Source of the DNA: Basidiobolus ranarum
Lineage: Eukaryota > Basidiobolomycota > Basidiobolomycetes > Basidiobolales
Length of the DNA stretch: 33,535 nt
NCBI GenBank assembly: GCA_040143965.1
Contig: JASJQH010000073.1
Location: 1 to 33,535 of the forward strand
Direction: 5' to 3'
The position numbers were made by a program, and so were the translations under genes. Within the stretch, counting starts at the first letter, position 1; each line of letters opens with the position of its first letter. The notes under the pieces are model-generated. The model had not been told where the DNA came from and did not search any database. It worked only from the letters and a program-made list of their open reading frames with translations. Of this stretch, positions 8,331 through 20,000 are shown in pieces.

Positions 8331-9356
8331 TCATTTGTATACATCGGTATTCCGGAAACTAGAATTATCTTTCAAAGCATCGTTATGAGTTTTATACTCC
8401 ATAATGGTATCCGACGGAAGATCAAGTGCACGCTTTAAAGTATCACTAAGAAGGTATCATTAGAAGAGGAGACAATAAATGAACGCGATATTTTAGAGAG
8501 GTTACCGTATTTTCAAATTGACACGACCTTCGTGGGCTGATCGATTCCACACAGAAAGAATATCCTCACTATGGCGAATTGACAATACCGCACCACATAC
8601 TTCTGATCCTACTTCAAATTGATCTCCAATAACCGCCAACACTAAGTTCTCCCAATACCGAGAAGCTAGTCCCTTCTTGAATCGAACAATCCATTTCCCT
8701 CCATTAATATTGGCTTCGTCCTTAAGAGAGTCGTATCAAATTAATACATGTAAAAATAAAAGTACGTAAAAACTAAATAAATACCTCCCAGACAGGTCGA
8801 ACTCCTTGTTTAAATAAGTGATAGTCACTTATGGTTGGAAGCTCATGAGGGCGACGCAGATGTGAGTAGACCGCCCAGTAATCTTCAATCTAAATAACTA
8901 ATATTTAATATTTATAAATACACAACCATTCAACTAAAGAATAGCTATTCACCGAAGAAAAAGAGGCAATCTTCTTCATCGCACTCTCGTAATTTGTTAT
9001 CTTTTGACCAGGTTGACGATGCATAAACCAAAAAACCCAAGTGAAATGTAATGGATGGATGCTTGTGGTAGTGCTAGATGAAGTTACAGGACTTGTAGGC
9101 GGTATTATGTGTGTGTTGACGTTATTAGCAGTTAAGCTAGTCACGGCGGTGGTTGTGTTGGAATTTGATCGTTGTAATTGCTTTAACTTGCTACCGCTAT
9201 TGCTGATGCCACTGATAGAAGAGCCATTTGTGAGGGAGTGAGTGCTACCACTTCTGCTAGGTCTAAAAGTAAACTTTGAATTAAAACAGGCCAATACAAT
9301 AAAGCACCTTAGATGACTTACGGCTTACGAATGCTACTCAAAACAGTTGAATCCAT
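8331..9356 (-). CDS. EIF4E2: eIF4E-homologous cap-binding protein (4EHP/eIF4E2 type)
   Basis: mRNA cap-binding protein of class 2, which in animals represses translation by competing with eIF4E. Minus-strand exons 9356-9322, 9262-8953, 8889-8785, 8720-8506 and 8445-8331 give 259 residues. The N-terminus is a long Ser/Thr/Asn-rich tail (to about residue 70). The fold starts at HPLHFTWVFWFMHRQPG. Where eIF4E has its first cap-stacking Trp, this protein has Tyr (ITNYESA), the 4EHP hallmark; the second Trp is kept in GVRPVWEDEANINGGKW. KKGLASRYWENLVLA and GAVLSIRHSEDILSVWN match animal 4EHP closely, as does the end RDTLKRALDLPSDTIMEYK. All joins keep the frame. It diverges from the eL22 gene. Confidence 0.93.
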
Positions 9357-9926
9357 GGGTATTAATAGAATTTCGGACGAAACAAGTGGAACAAGAAAAC
9401 AACTGAGGATACACTAGGAGTCAGAGAACGGGATAGAATGCTGTCTAATATGTTACAAAACAGTAAGAATATGGTCACTTTGGAGTAAAATGACTCGAAA
9501 AATATCGTAATAAGGGGGTTGGTTGTTACTTGAGTACTCACAAGTAGGAAGTTGGTTTTTGTTGGGGATGAAAGGACCGAGTTTGCGACAATTCACTATT
9601 GAAAAAAATCCAGTTCAAAGAATTCAGTATACGATGGAGTACGCGAGCTCTCGAGGACTCTATGATATTTTACATTTGTACCTCAAATCTGATTCCCATG
9701 CCATTTTGAGGGTTCAGAAAGTGGTTACCATCTATGCTTGATTTTTAAAAAATTCACAGTAATTGTTATCGAATCATCGTTGACTCGGAGATAAAAAATA
9801 CAGCAATTTTTGTGACCAATCATATATTTTCTCTTGCAAAGGTTCTGAAAGGAATAAATTGCATACCATAGCGAGGCGAAGCTCTTCCTCTCTTCCCTAC
9901 AGTTGGTGTTTCTCAAAGCTTTTGTC
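9357..9926. promoter_or_regulatory. Divergent promoter region 4EHP / eL22
   Basis: 570 nt between two divergent starts. Just before the eL22 start is a pyrimidine-rich run (9880-9900, CTCTTCCTCTCTTCCC) followed by ACAG. It may be the initiation region of a ribosomal protein gene (TOP-like) or a 3' splice site of a leader intron; the sequence alone does not decide. Short frames in this stretch (such as 9523-9741) show no protein features. Confidence 0.45.
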
Positions 9927-10301
9927 ATGCCCGTCACCAAGCAAACCAAAAAGGTTACCTACAAGTTCACTTTGGACTGTTCTGGCCCCGCCAACGACAA
10001 GATCTTCGATGTTGCTGCTTTCGAGAAATTCCTTCACGATCGCGTCAAGGTCCAAGGTCGTACCAACAACCTTGGTGACATCGTCTCCATCAAGCGTGGT
10101 GATGATTCCAAGATCACTGTTGTCTCTACCCAAGCTTTCTCTAAGCGTTACCTCAAATACCTTACCAAGAAGTTCTTGAAGAAGCATCAACTTCGTGACT
10201 GGCTCCGTGTCATTGCCACCAACAAGACCACCTACGAACTCAGATACTTCAACATTGCCAACCAAGATGAGGAAGAAGCTGAAGAGTCTGACGAGGAATA
10301 A
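9927..10301 (+). CDS. RPL22: 60S ribosomal protein eL22
   Basis: Ribosomal protein of the large cytosolic subunit, 124 residues in one exon. It starts [20 protein letters not shown] and contains [34 protein letters not shown] and [10 protein letters not shown], then YELRYF and the acidic tail typical of eL22 ([10 protein letters not shown]). The open frame extends upstream without an ATG, but the family's N-terminus fits the ATG at 9927. Codon use is strongly biased to C-ending codons (for example aag, acc, atc, ctc), unlike neighbouring genes and as expected for a highly expressed gene. The intronless coding region contrasts with neighbours. An overlapping antisense frame of 147 codons is a shadow of this bias. 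Confidence 0.96.
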   Translation: MPVTKQTKKVTYKFTLDCSGPANDKIFDVAAFEKFLHDRVKVQGRTNNLGDIVSIKRGDDSKITVVSTQAFSKRYLKYLTKKFLKKHQLRDWLRVIATNKTTYELRYFNIANQDEEEAEESDEE

Positions 10302-11035
10302 GCTCATTAACCTTGGATGTACGATGTCTTTTGTAACCATGATAAATAAAGTTGCGATTTTTAAGTGATGGGTGAGATGAGAACGAAGCCCTCCTTATAT
10401 CAAAAGGAAAATCACAATCTCCATAAAGGCAAGGCTATGTGCCTTGGCCTGATTATTATTTTTGTGTGTAGTCACTGTTCACCTGGATTGAGATTTAGAT
10501 GGATGTGTACGTTAATTTTAGGTGATTCAAGTCCCATGCAATAACGGAGTGGGATCCCGTGGATGGTGTATTCGTTCATGCTACGAAGCTCTAGATATCA
10601 GCTTGATCATTCGAGTGGTATCAGCGTTAGCAGGGGAACATGTCACCGGACTTCAAAATAGGGCGTGAACAATTAAATATTAACCCCAACCTGGTATCGG
10701 GCAAAAGGCACAAGATAGTGAGTTGGAGTTAGTAACTACTTGATCACTTTACTGTAGGATATCCTGCTGTACTAGTAGATTATCAAGTTGATTCGATGTT
10801 CATACACGCTAGTATATTTCAGTTTATTTGTTACGGAAACGCTTTACCGATACAAGATATATGAGCTCATGAGCCTATCACACATAGGATAAATGCACTC
10901 ATTGATAGTAACTAACCGACGGGTTGAGAAGGTATATTGTCACCAAGTCTTGTTAAATACCAGATGACACCATCATGGAAGCCTGGTTAACTGAAACATT
11001 TCATTCTAGTGTGTTGCAGTTTAGTTGCGACCGGA
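10302..11035. other. Convergent intergenic region eL22 / SMG1
   Basis: 734 nt between the two stops. AATAAA at about 10345 probably serves eL22. The rest is unremarkable AT-rich sequence. A GTGATGG/CTGA pair (about 10366 to 10450) was considered as a snoRNA and rejected. No repeat or coding frame was seen. Confidence 0.5.
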
Positions 11036-14000
11036 TCAAATCCAAGAAGTCCATCCTTCATACATTACACACAAATTATCAACGGAGGTAGCCTGTTCAT
11101 AGATATGATTCACTTGTTCTTCTACAGTCATGGGGGCATATTTCTCGCTATCTAGGCCACTCAGTTTTCGCTCGATTCGATCGATAATGTTTAAAGCATA
11201 ATTTTGACGATTGCGAGCTAAACAAACAAAAATCATCGAATAGTGAGTCTTTACTAGACTAAATACACAGTTGGATATTCAATATTTACCTTGTACATCC
11301 TCATTTTCAGCCTGGCCTGTAGTGATATTCGCAGAGGATTTGTTGTCAACTTCCTTGAGATCTTCATCCCATTCATCAATACCAGACCCAGCATCTTCCT
11401 CCAATATCCGATATACTTCAGGTTCATCGCGATCTTCGCAGAGTACATGTAGACAAGTAAAAAGTTTCTTCAACACGTGTTCAGCGTCAGTTTTCTAATT
11501 TTGGAATATCAAGATGGTTTCAGTATCTGCGTTACGAAGGATAGTGAGCTTTTTTTCCTTACTCTTTCTAGAATGCCCTGAATATTGTCGTTGAGTTCGC
11601 TTAGCTTCATCTGATCTCCATTATCTTCATTGCCAAATAAAGATTCAAGGGCTTCAAACAAAGTGTCGAAATAATACGAGAAATCCGAATAAACAATCAT
11701 GAATGCCTAATGGGAAGGAAGATTCTATGTTAGAGCTTATATGGTATGTTATATAGGATATTGTGTTGGTACCTTGAAGCGTTGATGTATCGATCGCACC
11801 TCTGGCTTGTGCTTGGTTTGACTGTAAAGGACTCTCACTAGGCCTGATATTTCATTTAATATTTCTTCCATTGAGGTGTAAAGCCATCCGATATCGCTCA
11901 TGAGTTTCTGAATACTCTCTTGAACATTGTCCAGCTAGATTAGATATGAGGTGAGCTGCTTAGAAACAACAAAGTTGTGAATGGCTAAAATATTCATACC
12001 TTCAAGTCTAGCATTTTGATAACAACATCATCTACTGAACGAGTGTGAGATATTTGATCGCTGTGAAGATAAAAGAGGTAAACAAATATCACTCCAGAGC
12101 TAAAGACCGTTCAATACAAACCGATTTGATTTCGCTTTCATTTGACATGCTTTCAGAATCTCTAGGATATTAAGTTCGCTTGAACGTGTTTCTGTACTGT
12201 CCACACGCATATTTTCAAATTGTAAAATCGTGTCAACGGGCTGACTAATAATTTGAATCTAGTGATACCATGTTAGTAGAGAATAAGTCAAGTAGTGACA
12301 AACGAGATGCTTTACCGTTTCAAGTTCTGCTTTTACAAACTTCTGTACACTGCGCACAGCATGGAGCAGCGATTCAGAGATATTAAGTGATAGATTTGAC
12401 CAAGTTGCATTGGTTAGGTTTGTCTCTATTTCTTCAAGTGTGTTGAATAACTCCTCGGCAGTGATGTTTAGATGTTGTAGATCTAAATTATCTTGTTTTA
12501 GATCCTCAACAACCTATAGAACATGTTACCATACATATATAATTGTCATTGAATTCAGTACCATTTTACCTTAATATCGGTCACTTCAGAAATATATGGT
12601 TTGTTAAGCCATTGGAATTTTGCAAAATAGAAACTCTGGAACGAAAACGTACGGTCTAGCAGTTGCTTGCGATGGGTGATCTGATTATCATGATTAGTGT
12701 GTATCGCGATGATTATGGAGAAGTCATCATTTTCTTACCACAGTTAGTTTGTGTGTCTTGAATGTTTCGAAGACATACTGGTTGATCATAGCTCTTTCTG
12801 CATGAATATCCGATAATGCGCATACACCAGTGTTAACAAAATGCTTGATCAAGTTCTTGTTGGCGTTATCGTTATCTTTGATATTTCCAATGGATCCTTC
12901 AAGTACTGTCATTATCGCTCCGATGGTATGTTTACATAATTGAGCCATGGTTTTGTTATGGGCATCTAATAGAATATTGCGTCGGATATGCGCTATCGTT
13001 TTAGCTATATCGTCTTTCGTATGCTCATTTTTGAAGACTTCGGAGCTACATATTGGAGGGATCGTGGTGAAATTCAAATCGTCATTATTCTGAGTGAACA
13101 AGCGAACCGAATTGAAAATCTGGGAAAGCAGCTAGATACAACTATAAGTAACATGATCAATATATATATACTTGTGCACTGTCCACTTACTTGAAGTTTA
13201 CTCTCGAATAGGCGCTCCTTGTAATCCAAGGTCACAGTTTGCTAACAAGTTGTAAATTAGTATATTTGATATAGAAAGTATTTTCTTATATTATACCTCT
13301 TCCATTTCCAACCATGGGATAATCTCACTGAAGTTCTTTTCGAAATTATGTATACCATCAGCTACTTCAACATCTTTTACTTGCTCCAATACAGCTAGAT
13401 ACTTGATGTTCTACAGGAGAAGTCTAGTTAATTTGTGTTTCAACTTAATATGGAGTAGATTAGTTACCATTTCATGATGCAGCTTGAGATCTTCGGGCGC
13501 TGTATCGTGGAGAACTTCATTTAGAGAGGATTCGAGATTGGTGAATATCTTGGGAGAGTGATGAAACAGTGAGAATATTTGTGGAATTATTGTTTCGTAA
13601 AGGTTTGTCTCAAAACTAAAGACTGCTTGGGGTAGTTTAGTGAGTTTTCCAACTTTTTCATTCAACCGTTCAAAAGCATTGTCGGCTCCTAAGTGATCTA
13701 GTAAGTTAAATTAGATTTACAATATTGGTAATAGAGAGATAACACAACTGAAATTTAGACAAAAAAAGTCAATACCTCTAAGAATTTCAACAAGTTGTTT
13801 AAGTATGTATGTTAATACATCTACAATATCCACATCCTTCACCAATTCAGTATCTGGAAGAAACTTGGTCCTTATACCAAACTTCTGCTGTATCACTGCT
13901 AAAATGTCGATATCTGTATCGTTGGAATTGGTGTCAAATAATTGATACAATTCAACTAGCGCGGTCCACGTAGCTCCTAACTGAATTTGACTAAGCTGTC

Positions 14001-17000
14001 CATGTGGGTCTTTTCCGACAAACATTGGTTGGTCTTTGTTAATTTGACCCTGTAGGTAGCCAATAAGTTGTCCATACACTTGTTGAAGCTTAGTGGTATC
14101 CGAGGAAGTTCGTGATAGTAAATTTTGCCAAGATGATAATTTCGAGCTAGTAGAGGGCTTAAGATTCTCATATCTAGCAAGTGCCTCACTGAAATCGTCA
14201 TACTCGAGATTAGAGAGGAGAAGAGGATCAATAACCTTTTCCCAACGGTAGTGAAAATCTTGTGCAAGTATATGAGAGGATGACCCGGCGGTGTAGGCTT
14301 TGTAGTGTTCAAGGTGATCTAAGCACTTGCTTTTTAACGAAATTTGTTCTTTGTCCCACTCTTGGACGTGATTATCAAGTATTGCAAGTTTTTGTACGAG
14401 TGCGCTACTAGGATCCAATTTTGAGGTGAATTCTGAAAATACAAGTGAACCTGGATTTTCAGGAGAGAAGTGTTTATCATGCTAAAGAAGAATTTCAAAA
14501 TACAATGTAAGACAGTGACTAGAGAAGGAATCAATGCGATACATACCTGTAATTCTTCGAAGGCCACAACAACGTTCTCATGATTAACTTTACATTGGTT
14601 AAGATAATCACGGAGTGGGGCAATATATTTCTCTGGGTCTTCGTTGACGTTAGCAGTGGACTCATTTGATGGACTGTCAGATTTCAAAGGACCAGGGATA
14701 TGCAGACTTCCAATGGCAGACGTAATATTATCAGTGGTGGTTTCAATTGATAATAAAGATTGAACAAGCTTTTGGCGATGGGTTTCAAGTTCTTCCTTGG
14801 ACTTGGCTATATGAGAAATTAAACAGTTATTGGCTAACGCAACGACAACTATTGATGATATAAATGTACAAACCCATTCTGGACGCTAATAGGCCCAGGT
14901 TAACGCTGACTTCAAGAGGTCGCTCATCTTTATCGTTCTTTGAGTCTTGGCTCCAGTCAAGTAATGGGTCATACACGAAAGCATCCAACAGTGTCAACAA
15001 AGATTTCTTGTTTTCTCTCAAAACACGAAGACTATGAGCTCCAGCTTGCTTGAAATATTCTTCTCCACCAAAAACATCAAGGGCCGCCTGGAAGTTCTGA
15101 GTCAATCTGAATGGGACTGTCTCGGGAATACGAAGTCTTTTACCCTTTTCAAAGCAAACATTGTAATCGATATGTATGATTTCGCCTTGGACAAAATCTA
15201 TCAGAATATTATCCAAATGTCGATCCCCTAAGCCGATAATGTATCCAATTACTGACATAACGGCTAGTGATCGTACAAAAGACTTTGATTTTTTGTACCA
15301 GATAGTAGAAGTGGAGCAGGACGCCCACAATTCCTTTTCTAACAAAGTGCTCGGTGTTTCAGAAACCAAGTCTAGATAAACTTTACGTAGAATATCAACA
15401 GGCCAGTTTTTACGCGGAGTACTTGGAGAAACACCTGCGTCTTTTAGTGCAGCGGCTATTTTTTCATAAAATACTTCATTAGGCTTTGATGGATGGGCTG
15501 GAGGAGCCTTGGTGTCCATTTGCTCTTGAGGCTGCATCATCATGTTCGAAGTGGTTTCTCGGTACTGCCACTTTCTGTAAAGAGTAAACAATGTTGACGT
15601 ATTATCAACCCATTGAATCATTCCAGAGTGATTTCCTAATGGAATAACTCCGTAATTCCTTGCACGAAGAGCTCTTCGATTAGCTTCAGGGTCGCGTTTG
15701 AGAAGTCGATTTGTAATTCGAAGAATCTGCATCATTCTCTCGTCCAAATGGAGATCTTCAAGTCCTTTGAACAAGTAACCGTAGTTCTTTCCATCTGAAC
15801 CAACGAAAACTAACTTTTTAGGCTTAGTTTTTGTCGGAATAACCAAAATTTCTTCTTTTATAGAGTGTATGGTAATCTCCTCCTCGCTAGCAGATAGACC
15901 AGGGATATGAATGATGCTATCTTTCATTGCCGCAAGATACGGACTTACGTCCGCCAACCTCAATGTCTTGCCTCTCGTGAACTCTTTGGATAGTTTAGTT
16001 TCGATCTACATTCAAAATATAGAGCCGGTTAGCTAAAAATCATATCTCCAAAGTCTCACAAAAATAACTACCTCTTTAAAGGTTTCCCAAGATTCTTTAA
16101 TTTTTTTGAGAGATTTTGGCGTCTTTAAGTTGGTGATAGCGGTTTCGATCAAGGGTCTAAACGTTTCAACGAACCATTCTTCTCTTGGTGTGCATGGAGT
16201 ACGATTGATCGTCATATCACACAGTTTCTCCAAAGTAATAATGATGGATTGAAAGATAGCAGAGTAGCTATCAGATTTTGCTTTTTCTTTCTCTGAAGGT
16301 GAATAAAGCTTATTTTGTTCGATTTTATCAAACTCTAGCTTAAGTTGTTGTGCTCTTTTAGCTAATTCTGGTTGCAGATGTGCGATCTTATCAGTCCATA
16401 AATCCTCCCAGAGGACAGCTATTCTACGAAATTCCGAAATCATCTTGGTAATCTCGTTGACTACCTGATCATTATTTCGATGCAAAGCTTCAACGATCAT
16501 TTGTGCTCGGTATTTTCGCTTCTCATCTGATGGCGATAGACTTTCCACAATAGCATGATACGCCACTGCTTGAGGTGAGGCTGCTGCCAATATACAAAGC
16601 ATTTTAGTAGTAAAGTCTTGGACATATTGATCAGAATGTTGTAAGCCAGCAAACAGTTGCGGAACAATCTGATCCCAAGGCCAAGCATTGACCAGATTTT
16701 GCTCTTCAAATACATCTTTCAAATGACTTCCATATTTAAATAGGATTTTGAGAATACGAAGTGCACATGTCAAGCCATCTTTAGTCTGACTACGTTTTTG
16801 TGCCTAAACATAGAATATTGTCAATAAACCACGTTAACCACTGATAAGAGAATAAAAACCTCCATACCTCTTTACTAGCACAACTGGAAAGAAATCGGAA
16901 ATAAGCCTGAACAATTGTAGCAAAATCCTTTCGAACACAGGAATACCATCTTTCAACAGCAGACTTAATTTCTACAACATCTGTAGATGAAATTGAAGAA

Positions 17001-20000
17001 TTATCATGTATGAGACCATCCACCCAGGAAAGGTCGTCCGATTGTGTTTTCTGTAAAGCATCCCGAAAGAATTGCTTAAAACCCCTTGATTAGGTCTACG
17101 CTTTGAGATCAGGTGTACTTATAATATTTGAAAAGCTTACTTGTTTAAAGGAGTCATTGTCACTTGCGGGGAATAAACTGCTATACACAGATGCCTCCAA
17201 TTGATCCCTCAAGTAGGAGTCGAGTACAGGTGAATTATACGATTCTCTCTGACTTAGCGTGTCCACTATCGAATTATCCAAGTGCTGTGCATATTTAAGC
17301 CATGCTTGAGGATCATCGGAATTGTTGTTGATAGCAAAGTTATAACAAGTTGATTTCAGAGATTCAAGTTCCGATGGTGATGTATAAGACTCTGCACGAG
17401 AATCTTCTAACGAAGTGTCGATAAATAGGGACAAGATCTCTTGCGATTCTTGACTAGGAATGGGCGATATATCAATCCACTCTGCAATTTTAAGTGCCAC
17501 TCTAGATTTGTCAAGCCCATCGATTTCCATATTTTGAATAGTTTCCACGATTTTTCTAACGGCGTCATCAGCCTGACCCTTTTGATACATTAACAAAGCA
17601 TCTTCAAAGAGAACATCAAAACATTTCGTGGAGCGCAACTTTTTAAGAACCGTTTCAGCCGTTTCAAAACATCTATTCTCACGAGCAAGTTTAGCCGTAG
17701 TTAGAGTTACTTGATCAACTGCAGATTTAATTACCGGTAGATTTGAGGAAGAGGCCTTTAGAAATAGCTCTGGGAGTTGGTGATATGCCAACATAAGTAG
17801 CAGATTCTGTTGGGTGTAATCCACTTCCGGGATGACGTTGGAAAGGTTGAACAGTATCCGATCGGGGTTTGTTCGGAACAGATTAAGGTATTGTAAAGTA
17901 ATCAGAGGAGAGAAGAAATCTTGATAAGTTTCTCTAGATAGAACGCTTAAGCAATCGTCTAGGATCCCATTCAGCTTAGAACCTTCAAATTCTGGATTGG
18001 TATCACCATTAACCTTGTTTAGAATTGTATGAAGTAATTTAGGCTGAAGTTTTCGGGTGACGTCTTGGGGCATTGCCAATATAGTTGTATTCTGTATTGG
18101 TAGAAGTTCATGGAGCTCCATTTCAACTTCAGTGTATTTTTTTGTATCAAAATGGCAGAGTGCTTTAGTATAAAGCTCCTCATGAGGCTGATTATCTAGC
18201 ACTTGATCCACAATTGGGGCCCATTCAGCCATTGACTTCCAGTCTGAAATATGAGAGTAACACTCATAAACCTGTTTCGCCATGAATGCTTTTATAACGG
18301 TATTGTCAGTGGAGCTATATAAGCGGGCACTTTCATTCGCGGCATACTCAATATTTCCTCTGGCCAACTGTATAGAAGGGAATAGCCATGTAAAGTCTGC
18401 GTACTTTTCAAGAGAAAATAGAATAGCTTTTGCCTGAGCTTGTTCCTCCAGTTTCTCTTCGATTCCTCTGGGCATTATGGATATTTCATTTACATTCTCT
18501 TTCACAGAATTGACAATTTCACCAAGTAGATTTCTAAATTGCTTGAAGATATCTCGACAATAATTCAGGAGGCCATTTACTCCATCTTCATCTCCATTAT
18601 CCACTAACAACGGGATAACAATAGTTAAAACCTCAATGATATCATTAATACGCTGTGAATTCTTTAGAATATCCGGCAGGATAAAAGTCGTTTGCTCGCG
18701 TACAAATTTCAAACTATGTCGAATTAGGGAGCAAGTGGATCCGGACCTTTTCGAAGCATGTATGATATTCTTTCGATTTCGGATAAACCAATCCTCACAA
18801 ACCTTGAGATTGGTACGGAAAAAAATGATACTCGCTCGTGGAGCCAGAGGAATCGAGCTCACAGCAGTGCCCACTGCAGCGTTATAGATTTGAAATTCAA
18901 AGAGGTCAATAAAGACAACTAAATCCCTTATCCTTTGGAGATCCATCACGCTAGATCCATCGAAATATTTGTACTGGTTTAGTATGAAAAATAAACAGAG
19001 ATAATGGACAAATATTAGTTTATCATAACAAGTTACCTATAATTGTCATCATCGGTTGATGCACTTTTCGCCGCCAAACCAGAAGATATAGCAGAGACCA
19101 AGGCTTTTTCAAAAGCCTCAAAAGTCTATAATAACAAAAACTAAGGTTATTGCGAAAATTCACTTCACTGATGTTGTAAAGAAAACCGACCTGTTGAGCA
19201 CCTCCAAATGGAGTTCTTGATCTAGCAAGAACACAATACCTTGCAGCCTCCCATAAGACCCAATAAGTCAACATTTCTTCGGAATTTTCGATGATTCTTA
19301 TAGCTTCACCTTCTGTCATGTCTATAATATTTGAAATATAAATAAAAGCAATGGAAATATAAAATGTCGAGTTAGAATCTTACCTTTCTCCAAATCTTTA
19401 AAAAAGTTGGTATGATGTAAACCGTCGACAGCCTGGCATGAATGGAACAATCTCTCCCGCCAGTCTGGGGCAAAACCATTGGGAGTATCATGTTTACGTC
19501 CCTGATCGCTAGGGCCTCTTATTCCAAGATAGTCCATTGCAATTTGGAAATGTTGAGGGCGAAATGTGCCGAGATGTGGTATACACCTCACACAAGTCTA
19601 TAACGTATTAGATACGCGTGATATCGATGAAATATAATAATTTATCCGCTTCTTACCTTGAAAGTCTCAAACATAACACTCCCTGATGATCCTTTGTAAG
19701 TCATAGTCAACAGTGGGTCAAAATAAGTCAAAATCTCGACAAGTTCGCCATGAACACTTAAATCAGACACGTATAGGCTAAGAATTGAGAGTAAGTACTC
19801 TTCTCAAACATCCAAAGGTTCAATGGAGAACTTACCACTCTAGTAATTTGTTAAAAATTGGCTGGCTCTCTTCGCGATTTCCACAATAAGTTACGAACTT
19901 CTTGACGATGCTTAGATGGCTTTTTCGGAATATAAGGTCGTGATCTGACATGAAATAAAAATAAGCGGGCGCCTATGAGATAGCATCCGAGTAGAGACAT

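Noticed and set aside
9897-10340. 147-codon minus-strand frame overlapping eL22
   Set aside because: It is exactly antisense to the conserved eL22 coding sequence and explained by that gene's codon bias.
10366-10453. GTGATGG ... CTGA pair as a snoRNA downstream of eL22
   Set aside because: The spacing is acceptable but there is no closing stem and no recognisable guide.
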